Assembly: GCA_964635065.1 (NCBI GenBank)
Contig: CAZWMK010000010.1
Location: 1 to 39,973, forward strand
Length of the DNA stretch: 39,973 nt
Reading direction: 5' to 3'
Origin: CAZWMK01 sp964635065
GTDB lineage: Bacteria > Pseudomonadota > Alphaproteobacteria > Sphingomonadales > Sphingomonadaceae
Position numbers and translations under genes: made by a program. Position 1 is the first letter of the stretch; each line of letters opens with the position of its first letter. Below are positions 25,329 through 33,817 of this stretch, piece by piece. A model generated the notes under the pieces. The model did not search any database, had not been told where the DNA came from, and saw only the letters and a list, made by a program, of their open reading frames with translations.

Positions 25329-25977
25329 ACGGATCGCCGTGATCGATTATGGCGCCGGCAACATCCGTTCGGTTGCCAAGGCCATTGAAAAGGCCGCCGC
25401 CGACAAGGGCCACGCCATCCAGCTGATCGTGACGGCAAGTGCCAACATCGTGGCCGGGGCCGATCGCATCGTGCTGCCGGGCGTCGGCGCCTTCGGCCAG
25501 TGCGCAACCGCCCTGCGCGGCCTGCCCGACATGGAAGACACCCTGAACCGGGTTGTCATTGATGGCGGCAAGCCTTTCCTTGGCATCTGCGTCGGCATGC
25601 AGCTTCTCGCCCGGCGCGGCGAGGAACATGGCACCCATATCGGGCTGGGCTGGATTCCCGGCGATGTCGTCAAGCTCAACCCCGCCGATCCGATGCTGAA
25701 AATCCCGCACATGGGCTGGGCACCGGTCCGCCTCAAGCTTGCAGGGATGCAGCATCCCGCCCTGAAAAATCTGCCCGATGGCGAACAGGCCTATTTCGTC
25801 CACAGCTATCACATGAAGCCCGCCGAACATGCCCATCTGCTCGCCACCTGCGACTATGGCGGCGAGGTCGCGGCGATCGTCGGGCGCGACAATATCCTTG
25901 GGACGCAATTCCACCCCGAAAAGAGCCAGGCCTATGGCCTTGCCTTTCTGAGCGCCTTTCTCGACTGGAACCCCTGA
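25321..25977 (+). CDS. hisH: Imidazole glycerol phosphate synthase, glutaminase subunit
   Basis: HisH supplies ammonia from glutamine to HisF for imidazole glycerol phosphate and AICAR formation. The 218 residues show the class I amidotransferase triad: C90 in LGICVGMQ, with H198 and E200 in TQFHPEKS. IDYGAGNIRSVAKA starts near residue 8. The oxyanion PGVGAF is at 53-58. The slightly long N-terminal part with AADKGHAIQL is common in Alphaproteobacteria. It overlaps hisB by 8 bases and precedes hisA by 3 bases, so translational coupling in one operon is very likely. Confidence 0.97.
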   Translation: MAERIAVIDYGAGNIRSVAKAIEKAAADKGHAIQLIVTASANIVAGADRIVLPGVGAFGQCATALRGLPDMEDTLNRVVIDGGKPFLGICVGMQLLARRGEEHGTHIGLGWIPGDVVKLNPADPMLKIPHMGWAPVRLKLAGMQHPALKNLPDGEQAYFVHSYHMKPAEHAHLLATCDYGGEVAAIVGRDNILGTQFHPEKSQAYGLAFLSAFLDWNP

Positions 25978-25980
25978 CCC

Positions 25981-26712
25981 ATGAGTTTCGTGATTTTTCC
26001 CGCCATTGACCTGAAAGACGGCAATGTCGTCCGCCTTGCCGAAGGCGACATGGACCGCGCCACCATCTATGGCGACAATCCGGCAGCTCAGGCGCGCATT
26101 TTTGCCGATGCCGGCGCCGAATACCTGCATATCGTCGATCTGAACGGCGCTTTTGCCGGTCATGCCGTCAATGCCGAAGCCGTAGAGTCCGTGCTGAAAA
26201 CCTTCCCCGGCAAGGTGCAACTGGGCGGTGGCATCCGCACACGCGCCGACATCGACCGCTGGCTTGGCCTTGGCGTCAATCGCGTCGTTATGGGAACGGC
26301 CGCTCTTGAAGACCCGGAGCTGGTGCGTGCGGCGGCGGCGGCCAACCCCGGCCGTATCGTTGTCGCGGTCGATGCGCGCGGCGGCATGGTCGCCACGCGC
26401 GGCTGGGCCGATGTATCGACCGTTTCCGTCGCCGATCTTGGCCGTCGTTTCGAGGATGCGGGCGTTGCCGCCCTCCTGTTCACCGATGTTGGCCGCGACG
26501 GGCTTTTGAAAGGCGTCAATCTTGAAGAAACCGTCGCGCTCGCCAAGGCCGTGTCGATCCCGGTGATCGCCAGCGGCGGCGTGGCCGGGCCTGAGGATAT
26601 TGTCGCACTGAAGCCGCATGAAGCCGACGGCATTGCCGGCGTCGTCTGTGGTCGCGCCATTTACGATGGCCGTCTCGATCTGCGCCATGCGCTCGATCTT
26701 GCTACTGCCTGA
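25981..26712 (+). CDS. hisA: Phosphoribosylformimino-AICAR phosphate isomerase
   Basis: HisA isomerises ProFAR to PRFAR, a (beta/alpha)8-barrel Amadori reaction. The 243 residues carry the catalytic Asp pair, D10 in PAIDLKDG and D131 in VAVDARGG. They have the half-barrel repeat pattern shared with HisF (VQLGGGIRT, VIASGGVAG). Length is typical. The start ATG follows hisH after a 3-base gap. It supplies the substrate for HisH/HisF, so the gene order follows the pathway. Confidence 0.97.
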   Translation: MSFVIFPAIDLKDGNVVRLAEGDMDRATIYGDNPAAQARIFADAGAEYLHIVDLNGAFAGHAVNAEAVESVLKTFPGKVQLGGGIRTRADIDRWLGLGVNRVVMGTAALEDPELVRAAAAANPGRIVVAVDARGGMVATRGWADVSTVSVADLGRRFEDAGVAALLFTDVGRDGLLKGVNLEETVALAKAVSIPVIASGGVAGPEDIVALKPHEADGIAGVVCGRAIYDGRLDLRHALDLATA

Positions 26713-26727
26713 TCCGCAGAACACGTC

Positions 26728-27504
26728 ATGGCGCTCAATATCCGTATCATCCCCTGTCTCGACGTAGCTGGTGGCCGCGTCGTGAAAGGCGTCAACTTCG
26801 TCGACCTGCGCGACGCGGGCGATCCGGTCGAAGCCGCCCGCGCCTATGATGCGGCGGGCGCCGACGAACTGTGCTTCCTTGATATCACTGCCAGCCACGA
26901 AGGACGCGGCACTTTGCTCGACATGGTGCAGCGCACCGCCGAACAATGCTTCATGCCGTTGACGGTCGGCGGCGGCGTCCGCGCGGTCGAAGATGCGCGC
27001 GCACTCCTGCTGGCAGGCGCCGACAAGGTCGCGGTCAATACTGCCGCCGTCAACCGGCCCGCACTGATCAGCGAACTGGCGCGCCAGTTTGGCGAACAGT
27101 GCGTTGTCGTCGCCGTCGATGCCAAGGCAGTCGAACCCGGACGCTGGGAAATTTTCACCCATGGCGGGCGCAAACCGACCGGCATCGATGCCGTGGCCTA
27201 CGCCGTCGAAGCGGCACGGCTGGGCGCGGGCGAGATCCTGCTGACCAGCATGGACCGTGACGGCACGCGGTCGGGCTTCGATCTTGCGCTGACGCGGGCC
27301 GTCGCCGATGCTGTGCCGGTTCCGGTCATTGCCAGTGGCGGAGTCGGCAGTGTCGAGGATCTGGTCGCAGGCGTCAGAGACGGCCATGCGTCCGCCGTGC
27401 TTGCCGCGTCGATCTTCCATTTCGGGCAGGCGACGGTGGCCGATGCCAAGCGCGCGATGATCGCCGCCGGCATTTCCGTGCGTCCGCCACTGCCCGACAG
27501 TTGA
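26728..27504 (+). CDS. hisF: Imidazole glycerol phosphate synthase, cyclase subunit
   Basis: HisF cyclises PRFAR with ammonia from HisH. The 258 residues have the catalytic D12 in IPCLDVAGGRVVKGVNF and D131 in VAVDAKAVEPGRW. Phosphate-binding loops are also visible: TVGGGVR, and later MDRDGTRSGFD and VIASGGVGS. The barrel is full length. It lies 15 bases after hisA and 33 bases before hisE, all on the plus strand. Confidence 0.97.
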   Translation: MALNIRIIPCLDVAGGRVVKGVNFVDLRDAGDPVEAARAYDAAGADELCFLDITASHEGRGTLLDMVQRTAEQCFMPLTVGGGVRAVEDARALLLAGADKVAVNTAAVNRPALISELARQFGEQCVVVAVDAKAVEPGRWEIFTHGGRKPTGIDAVAYAVEAARLGAGEILLTSMDRDGTRSGFDLALTRAVADAVPVPVIASGGVGSVEDLVAGVRDGHASAVLAASIFHFGQATVADAKRAMIAAGISVRPPLPDS

Positions 27505-27537
27505 CCCGAAAGCCGAGGCGCTTCACAACACTGCCCC

Positions 27538-27858
27538 ATGAACGATGCACTCGACCGCCTTTATGAGACCGTGCTGGCGCGCCGCACGGCCGATCCCGAC
27601 AGTTCCTATGTCGCAAAGCTGACGGCAAGGGGCCGTCACAAGATCGCTCAGAAGGTCGGGGAAGAAGGGGTCGAGACGGCGCTGGCCGCCGTCAGCGATG
27701 ATCGCGCCGGCATTATCTCGGAATCAGCGGATCTGCTGTTTCATCTGACAATCCTGTGGGCGGATGCCGGCATAACGCCCGCCGACATCGCCGGAGAGCT
27801 GGCCCGCCGCGAAGGCGTGTCGGGACTTGCCGAAAAAGCGGCCCGCCCGAAAAGCTGA
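27538..27858 (+). CDS. hisE: Phosphoribosyl-ATP diphosphatase
   Basis: HisE removes pyrophosphate from phosphoribosyl-ATP, step two of histidine synthesis. The 106-residue all-alpha protein of the MazG-like superfamily has KIAQKVGEEGVETALAAV, with the metal-binding E residues, and DLLFHLTILWADAGI. It is a stand-alone HisE; the companion cyclohydrolase HisI is not in this window. It sits 33 bases after hisF and 15 bases before the HIT gene. Confidence 0.96.
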   Translation: MNDALDRLYETVLARRTADPDSSYVAKLTARGRHKIAQKVGEEGVETALAAVSDDRAGIISESADLLFHLTILWADAGITPADIAGELARREGVSGLAEKAARPKS

Positions 27859-27873
27859 CAGAAGGACACCGCC

Positions 27874-28251
27874 ATGGCCATCGATCCGCGCCTGCCCTAT
27901 GACGAGAGCAACATCTTCGCGCGCATCCTCCGGGGCGAAATTCCCTGCAAGCGCGTTTATGAAGACGATCACGCGCTCGCTTTCCACGACATCAACCCGC
28001 AGGCGCCTACGCATGTGCTGGTGATCCCGAAAGGGCGCTATGTCTCGTGGGCGGATTTCGCGGCCAATGCATCAGATGCGGAAATTGCCGGTTATGTGCG
28101 GGCAGTCGGCAAGGTCGCTGACGATCTCGGCCTGGTCGGAGAAGGCTATCGCCTGCTCGCCAATGTTGGCCTCAACGCACATCAGGAAGTGCCGCATCTG
28201 CACATCCACATTTTCGCAGGCCGCAAGCTGGGCCCGATGCTCGCACGCTGA
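27874..28251 (+). CDS. HIT family protein (Hint-like nucleoside phosphoramidase)
   Basis: This 125-residue protein has the histidine-triad motif HLHIHIF, H108, H110 and H112, near the C-terminus. It has the Hint-branch start YDESNIFARILRGEIP. Hint enzymes hydrolyse aminoacyl-AMP and nucleoside phosphoramidates. The AGAAGGA site upstream of the ATG at 27874 is good. It lies 15 bases after hisE and probably shares the his transcript, but the role in that operon is not established. A permease gene follows. Confidence 0.94.
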   Translation: MAIDPRLPYDESNIFARILRGEIPCKRVYEDDHALAFHDINPQAPTHVLVIPKGRYVSWADFAANASDAEIAGYVRAVGKVADDLGLVGEGYRLLANVGLNAHQEVPHLHIHIFAGRKLGPMLAR

Positions 28252-28310
28252 CGCTTGACCCGCATGCGCCGCAGAGTCATGTCTCCAGCATATAACAAAG
28301 GGGGACGCTG

Positions 28311-29831
28311 ATGTTCTGGCGGATCAAGCCGCTTGATGCGATACTGCGCACTGCGGAAAAAAAGTCGCTGCCGCGCTCTTTGAGCGGTTTTCAACTGATG
28401 ATGCTTGGCGTTGGCGCCGTCATCGGGACCGGCATTTTCGTCCTGACCGCCGAAGCCGCGCAAAAAGCCGGCCCTGCGATGATGATCAGCTTTGTCATTG
28501 CCGGGTTTGTCTGCGCGGTTGCAGCCCTTTGCTATTCAGAAATGGCGGCGATGGTGCCGGTTTCCGGCTCGGCCTACACCTACAGCTATGCCGTGATGGG
28601 CGAACTGGTGGCCTGGATCGTCGGCTGGGCGCTCATTCTTGAATATGCCGTGGCGGCTGGCGCTGTTGCCGTCGGCTGGTCGGGCTATTTTGTCGGCCTG
28701 ATCGAAAACCTTGCCGGGATCGACATAGCCGATGCCTGGGTTGCAGGCCCGATGAATGGCGGGATCATGAACGTGCCGGCTTTTCTGGTCGCACTCGCCG
28801 TCACGGGGCTCCTCATCATCGGTACGCGCGAAAGCGCGATGTTCAACGCCATTCTCGTCGCGGTGAAAATCATCGCACTGACCGCCTTCATCGCCCTGTC
28901 GGTACCGGCGATGCAGATGGAAAATTTTCAGCCCTTCGCGCCTTTGGGCTTTGGCGGCGTCTCGGCTGCGGCGGCTTCGATCTTTTTTGCCTATGTCGGC
29001 TTCGACGCCGTCTCCACAGCTGCCGAAGAAACCCGCGATCCCCAGCGCAACATGCCGATCGGCCTGATTGGCAGCCTTGCGATCTGCACGCTTTTTTACC
29101 TTCTGGTCGCCAGTGGCGTCACCGGCTCGGTCGGGGCGCAACCGCTGATGGATGCAGCGGGCGCGGCCTATCATCCCGGCAGCCCGGCCATGGCGGATGC
29201 CTGCGCCAGCATGGGCGAAAGCGCCCTCGTCTGCTCGCGCGAAGCGCTGGCATGGACGCTGCGCGAGATCGGCTGGACACAGATCGGCAATCTTGTCGGC
29301 CTTGCCGCTGGCTTTGCCCTGCCGTCAGTCATCCTGATGATGATGTTCGGCCAGACACGCATCTTCTTCGTGATGAGCCGTGACGGCCTCTTGCCGGAAG
29401 CGCTGTCGAAAGTGCACCCGCGTTTCCATACGCCGCACGTCATCACCATCGTCACCGGCATTGCCGTGGCGCTATTCGCCGCGCTCTTCCCGGTCGGCTT
29501 GCTGGCAGACATTTCGAACTCCGGTACGCTCTTTGCCTTTGCGATGGTCGCCATCGGCGTGCTTATCCTGCGCCGCCGCGACCCCGACCGCGTCCGCCCG
29601 TTCCGGACTCCGGCCATCTGGCTGGTGTCACCGCTGGCGACAGCGGGCTGCGTCTATCTGTTCCTGAACCTGCCCCGCACGACGACAACGATGTTCCTGA
29701 TCTGGGCGGGTATCGGACTGGTGGTTTATTTCCTCTATGGCTACCGGAAAAGTCACATCGGGCGTGGCCTGATCGAGGTGCACGAGGACGACCCCGACGC
29801 ACCGCCACAGCCGGTGCCGCCCTTGCCCTGA
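28311..29831 (+). CDS. Amino acid permease (APC superfamily, CAT-like)
   Basis: This 506-residue inner-membrane transporter of the APC superfamily resembles the cationic amino acid transporter (CAT) group. The first helix has the conserved LGVGAVIGTGIFVLTAEAA motif with its unwound GTG segment. The protein continues with about 12 hydrophobic segments and ends with a short Asp/Pro-rich tail. Substrate cannot be read from the sequence; a cationic or neutral amino acid is plausible. The ATG at 28311 has a GGGGG ribosome-binding site a few bases upstream. It follows the HIT gene after 59 bases and converges with the sugar kinase gene. Confidence 0.9.
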   Translation: MFWRIKPLDAILRTAEKKSLPRSLSGFQLMMLGVGAVIGTGIFVLTAEAAQKAGPAMMISFVIAGFVCAVAALCYSEMAAMVPVSGSAYTYSYAVMGELVAWIVGWALILEYAVAAGAVAVGWSGYFVGLIENLAGIDIADAWVAGPMNGGIMNVPAFLVALAVTGLLIIGTRESAMFNAILVAVKIIALTAFIALSVPAMQMENFQPFAPLGFGGVSAAAASIFFAYVGFDAVSTAAEETRDPQRNMPIGLIGSLAICTLFYLLVASGVTGSVGAQPLMDAAGAAYHPGSPAMADACASMGESALVCSREALAWTLREIGWTQIGNLVGLAAGFALPSVILMMMFGQTRIFFVMSRDGLLPEALSKVHPRFHTPHVITIVTGIAVALFAALFPVGLLADISNSGTLFAFAMVAIGVLILRRRDPDRVRPFRTPAIWLVSPLATAGCVYLFLNLPRTTTTMFLIWAGIGLVVYFLYGYRKSHIGRGLIEVHEDDPDAPPQPVPPLP

Positions 29832-29869
29832 CAGTGGCGGCGGCACGCGGTTGCGATGGGGCGCGCCCC

Positions 29870-30859
29870 TCAGCCCAGCCGCTGTACCATCAGTGCCTTG
29901 ATGTCCGCTTCGGGCCGCGCGCCATAATGGCTGATGATCTCGGCCGCAGCCACGGCCCCCATGCGCGCGCAATCAGGCAAGGCGCGCCCTGCCGAAAAAC
30001 CCGCCAGAAATCCGGCGGCAAAGAGATCGCCAGCCCCGGTAGTATCCACGACCTGCGCCACTGGTTCGGCACCGATTTCATAGGTCGCGTCGGGCGTCAG
30101 CACCACTGCGCCCTTTTCCGACCGCGTGATGACAGCGATCGGCAGTTTTCCGCGTACCGCCGCAACGGCCGCCGCGAAGCTGTCGGTCTGGTAAAGCGAC
30201 TTGATCTCGACTTCATTGGCGAACAGCACATCGATACGGCCATTGGCCAGAAGCTGAAAATCATCGCGGTGGCGTTCGACGCAAAAGGCATCGGACAGGG
30301 TGAAAGCAACCTTGCGTCCGGCATTGCGCGCCACTTCCAGCGCCTTGTTCATCGCCGCACGCGGAGCGGGCGGGTCCCACAGATAGCCTTCCAGATAGGT
30401 TATGCGGGCTTCGGCAACACGATCATAATCGACGTCATGGATCGTCAGATCCTGACTGGCGCCAAGAAAGGTATTCATCGTGCGCTGCCCGTCGGGCGTG
30501 ACGTGGATCAGGCAACGCGCCGTCGGATTGCCGGTATCGGCAAAAGGCGTGCGGTAATCGACCCCTGCCGCGCGGATATCATGCGCAAACACTTGGCCAA
30601 GCTGATCGTCCGCGACCCGGCCGACAAAGGCAACCCGGCCACCCAGCATGGCAATGCCGACCGCCGCATTGGCACCCGACCCACCCGACACTTCACGCCC
30701 CGGCCCCATCAGGCCATAAATGCGCGTCGCCTCATCGGCGTCGATCAGGCGCATCGCACCCTTGGCAAAGCCTTGCCCGGTCAGAAACGCCTCATCGGCC
30801 GGTGCGATCACGTCAACAATGGCATTGCCGATCGACAGCACGTCAAGGCCTTGGGTCAT
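29870..30859 (-). CDS. PfkB-family sugar/nucleoside kinase, adenosine kinase type
   Basis: This 329-residue kinase of the ribokinase/PfkB family is of the adenosine-kinase branch. The N-terminal substrate motif GGSGANAAVGIAMLGG (59-74) and the C-terminal catalytic motif DTTGAGD (272-278), with D278 as the base, are both present. In bacteria, adenosine kinase forms AMP from adenosine, although relatives act on other nucleosides or sugars. The open frame extends 11 codons upstream, but the ATG at 30859 has GGAG eight bases before it. The gene is convergent with the permease and divergent from the small lipoprotein gene across 138 bases. Confidence 0.87.
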   Translation of the reverse strand: MTQGLDVLSIGNAIVDVIAPADEAFLTGQGFAKGAMRLIDADEATRIYGLMGPGREVSGGSGANAAVGIAMLGGRVAFVGRVADDQLGQVFAHDIRAAGVDYRTPFADTGNPTARCLIHVTPDGQRTMNTFLGASQDLTIHDVDYDRVAEARITYLEGYLWDPPAPRAAMNKALEVARNAGRKVAFTLSDAFCVERHRDDFQLLANGRIDVLFANEVEIKSLYQTDSFAAAVAAVRGKLPIAVITRSEKGAVVLTPDATYEIGAEPVAQVVDTTGAGDLFAAGFLAGFSAGRALPDCARMGAVAAAEIISHYGARPEADIKALMVQRLG

Positions 30860-30997
30860 GGGTGCGATCTCCAGTCTGTTTTGCACCGCCACTGCCTAGA
30901 GATTGTTGGCAGCAAGGGAAAGCCCCAAGCCGGTCCCGGCGCGCACCACGCTCCGGCGCGCCTTGACCCCTGACGGCATCGCCGCCATCTGAAGGGC

Positions 30998-31360
30998 ATG
31001 ATCCTGTCGCGCATCCCCCTGGTCATGGCCGCCCTTGTCGCGCTGGGCGCCTGCACGCCCAAGATACAGACCCACACCCCGCCAGCCGCCCGGCCATCGG
31101 CCAGCCTGGCGCGTGTGCTTGGTCAGCCGCCCGCAACGGCCATTCTCCTGCTTGGCAAGCCCGGCCTTGACCGACGCGAAGGCCCGGCGCGGCAATTGCA
31201 GTTTGCCCGCAACGGCTGCGTCCTCGATCTTTTCTATTATCCCGATCCCGCAACCGGCCAAAGCCGGGCGACCTATGCCGAAGCCCGACGCAGCGACGGT
31301 AGCGCCATGACGGCGGGCGACTGTTTCGATACGCTTTACCGCATCCAGCCGCTTAACTGA
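30998..31360 (+). CDS. Small hypothetical lipoprotein
   Basis: This 120-residue protein starts MILSRIPLVMAALVALGAC, a lipoprotein signal peptide with lipobox ALGAC (C19). The mature part is short, with a Pro/Thr/Ala linker and a compact domain with two cysteines (NGCVLDLFYY and AGDCFDTL) that might pair. I do not recognise a named family. The AAGGG site sits only 1-2 bases before the ATG, so the initiation site is not ideal. The last 8 bases overlap the convergent queG stop region. Lnt would lipidate it. The sequence resembles small lipoproteins of sphingomonads, but I could not check this. Confidence 0.72.
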   Translation: MILSRIPLVMAALVALGACTPKIQTHTPPAARPSASLARVLGQPPATAILLLGKPGLDRREGPARQLQFARNGCVLDLFYYPDPATGQSRATYAEARRSDGSAMTAGDCFDTLYRIQPLN

Positions 31361-32503
31361 GCCATTCAGCGCGCACCGCCGGATCCGTTTCGGCCGCCGC
31401 GCGCGTCGCCCTCTCAGCCGCCATGCGGTCGGGAGCGATCCGGCCCAGCGCCCAGATCGCTGCACCGCGCACAATCGCCGCCGGATCGTCGAGCAACGAC
31501 AGAAGCTGGGGCAGATAGCGCACATGGCCGCTGTTTCCGGCCGCGATCAGGGCATTGCGGACCATGCGGTCACGCCCGATACGCTTGATGGGCGACCCGG
31601 AAAAAATCGCGCGAAAACCGGCATCATCCAGCGCCAGAAGATCGGCAAGATCGGGCGCAACCAGTTCGGCGCGCGGCGCAAAGGCGATTTCATGCGCCGC
31701 ATGTGCGAATTTGTTCCAGGGACATATGGCAAGGCAATCGTCGCAGCCATAGATGCGGTTGCCGATCGCCGGACGCAACTCATGCGGGATCGGCCCCTTG
31801 TGCTCGATGGTCAGATAGGAAATGCAGCGCCGCGCATCGACACGATAGGGCGCAGGAAAGGCTGCGGTCGGACAGGCCCGCTGGCAGGCATTACACGAAC
31901 CGCAATGATCGCGTCCCGGCGCATCGGCTGCCAGATCGAGCGTTGTGTAGATCGCGCCCAGAAACAACCAACTGCCATGCTGACGGCTGACGAGATTGCT
32001 GTGCTTGCCCTGCCAGCCAAGCCCTGCCGCCNNNNNNNNNNNNNNNNNNNNNNNNNNNNNNNNNNNNNNNNNNNNNNNNNNNNGGTATCGACAAAAACCT
32101 TGACCCCGCTGTCCGGCGCTTGCGTCACCAGCCAGCGCGCGAGGCGCTTCAGGCGTTTCTTGATGACGTCATGATAGTCCTGTCCCAGCGCATAGACCGA
32201 AATCACGCCGGTATCCGGTGCATCGGCATGGCGCAGCGGATCGAGCGCGGGGGCATAGCTGGTGCCCAGCATGATGATGGAACGCACATCGGGCCACAGT
32301 CCGCGCGGACTGGCGCGGCGGGTGACGGTTTCTGCCATCCACAGCATGTCGCCATGACAGCCCGCATCAAGCCATGCCTGCAACCGCGCAGCCGTTTCCG
32401 GCGCGGCGTCGGCACCCGCGATGCCACATGCGGCAAAGCCGAGGGCTGCGGCTTCCGCACGCAATGCGGCCGCCAGCATCGCGTCAGGCCGGGACGTAGC
32501 CAT
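31353..32503 (-). CDS. queG: Epoxyqueuosine reductase (contains a 52-N assembly gap)
   Basis: QueG reduces epoxyqueuosine to queuosine at tRNA position 34, using cobalamin and two [4Fe-4S] clusters. N- and C-terminal parts flank a run of 52 N (32032-32083). The N-terminal piece (from MATSRPDAMLAAALR) ends in VKVFVDT and the C-terminal piece resumes with AAGLGWQGKHSNLVSR. Both cluster motifs are visible: CGSCNACQRACP and CDDCLAICPW. A C-terminal HEAT-like segment (IVRGAAIWALGRI) follows. The N count puts the two parts in different frames, so this reflects gap size, not necessarily a broken gene. It overlaps folC by 20 bases and the small lipoprotein gene by 8. Confidence 0.9.
32032..32083. other. 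Assembly gap of 52 N inside queG
   Basis: The bases are unknown. The QueG motif around the gap normally reads D-T-A-P-V-M-E-K-P-L-A and then A-A-G-L-G, implying only about 9-10 missing residues, or 26 or 29 bases. In-frame joining needs a gap length of 3k+2; 52 does not satisfy it. Confidence 0.95.
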
Positions 32504-33812
32504 GGGCGCGCAAGGCCTCGCCGGCCAGATAGAGCGAGCCGGTAATCAGGACGACCGGCGGCTTGTCACGGTCGCTGGCTTGCGCAATGGCATCAAGCGC
32601 CGCGTCCAGTCCCGCCACTGCTTCAGCGGGAAGACCCGTTGTGCGCACGACCTGCACAAGCTCTTGTGGTGTACGCGCATCGTGGCCTGCAATCGGCACG
32701 GTATATACGGCGGTCGCCCGTCCGGCGAAGGGTTTCAGGAACCCGCCCGCATCCTTCGAATTGAGCATGCCAAGCACCATGTAAAAGGGGCGGGCGGCAA
32801 GATTATGGCCGCGAAAGGCGTCTGCGACCACCTGCCCCGCTGCCGGATTGTGGCCGCCATCCAGCCAGAGCTCGCTGCCCGCTGGCAGGCGGTCGAGCAA
32901 AGCTCCTGCTTCCAGCCGCTGGAGCCGTGCCGGCCATTCCGCCCAGCCCAACCCGGCCCGCAACGCTGCCTCGGGCACCGGCACCGCCTGTTGATGACGC
33001 AGCATGGCCAGCGCCAGCCCGGCATTGTCGATCTGGTGCGCGCCCTGCAAGCGTGGCAGCGGCAGGCTGATCCGCCCGGCCACATCGCGGTAATGCAGCG
33101 CGCCGTCATAATCCGCGACATCCCAGTCTGCCCCGCGCCGGATGAGGGGAGCGCCTGCACCGGCCGCGACTTCAGCAATCCGTGCGTTCACCGCCTGTGG
33201 GTAACGCGACAGAATCAGCGGCACGCCATGCTTGGCAATGCCCGCCTTTTCGGCTGCAATATCCACAAGCGTTTCGCCCAGAAACTGCTGATGATCGAGG
33301 CCCAGCTGGGTAATGCCGGTGATCGCGGGCGCGCCGATGACGTTGGTGGCGTCCATGCGCCCGCCCAGGCCCACCTCGATCACACAGGCATCGGCAGGGG
33401 TATTGGCAAAGGCATGAAATGCCGCCGCCGTCGTCAGTTCGAAAAAGGTTATGGGCTGACCCAAATTGACCGCCAGCACCTCTTCAAGCAGCGCCTTCAG
33501 GGCGTCGTCTGCGATCAGGCGTCCGGCAAGCCGGATGCGCTCGTTGAAACGCACCAGATGCGGCGAGGTATAGGCGTGAACGCGATAGCCCGCCGCCTCA
33601 AGACAGGCACGCAGATAGGCACAGGTCGAGCCTTTGCCATTGGTGCCTGCAACATGGAATACCGGCGGCAAGCGCGCTTCAGGATTGCCCAGCGCCGCCA
33701 GCAAGCGCTCTAGCCGCCCCAGAGTCAGGTCGATATGCAGCGGGTGCAGATCAAGCGCCCGCGCGAGAAGGGACGCGAGCGCCGGATCGTCGGCATGGGG
33801 CGCCGCAGGCAC
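32484..33812 (-). CDS. folC: Folylpolyglutamate/dihydrofolate synthase
   Basis: FolC adds glutamate to dihydropteroate and to folates with ATP. The 442 residues have the Mur-ligase-like ATP motif GTNGKGS at 56-62. The family region FELTTAAAFHAFANTPAD, the GLGGRMDATNV segment, and the C-terminal domain start WLDGGHNPAAGQVVADAF are also present. A GTG start at 33812 places the protein 5 bases after the accD stop. The ribosome-binding site is not visible, fitting re-initiation after accD. Dihydrofolate synthase and polyglutamylation are usually both present in bacterial FolC. Confidence 0.95.
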   Translation of the reverse strand: MPAAPHADDPALASLLARALDLHPLHIDLTLGRLERLLAALGNPEARLPPVFHVAGTNGKGSTCAYLRACLEAAGYRVHAYTSPHLVRFNERIRLAGRLIADDALKALLEEVLAVNLGQPITFFELTTAAAFHAFANTPADACVIEVGLGGRMDATNVIGAPAITGITQLGLDHQQFLGETLVDIAAEKAGIAKHGVPLILSRYPQAVNARIAEVAAGAGAPLIRRGADWDVADYDGALHYRDVAGRISLPLPRLQGAHQIDNAGLALAMLRHQQAVPVPEAALRAGLGWAEWPARLQRLEAGALLDRLPAGSELWLDGGHNPAAGQVVADAFRGHNLAARPFYMVLGMLNSKDAGGFLKPFAGRATAVYTVPIAGHDARTPQELVQVVRTTGLPAEAVAGLDAALDAIAQASDRDKPPVVLITGSLYLAGEALRAHGYVPA

Positions 33813-33817
33813 GGGGA

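Noticed and set aside
25219..27420. 733-codon minus-strand frame opposite the his genes
   Set aside because: It spans four well-conserved his genes in antisense and shows no domain; it is a shadow of their codon pattern.
29858..29869. GGGGCGCGCCCC palindrome between the permease and kinase genes as a terminator
   Set aside because: It has almost no loop and no T-tract on either strand; it may simply be a GC-rich palindrome.
31353..32503. queG as a frameshifted pseudogene
   Set aside because: The frame change falls exactly at a run of N with an arbitrary count. Both halves keep all conserved motifs, so a gap-size error explains it better.
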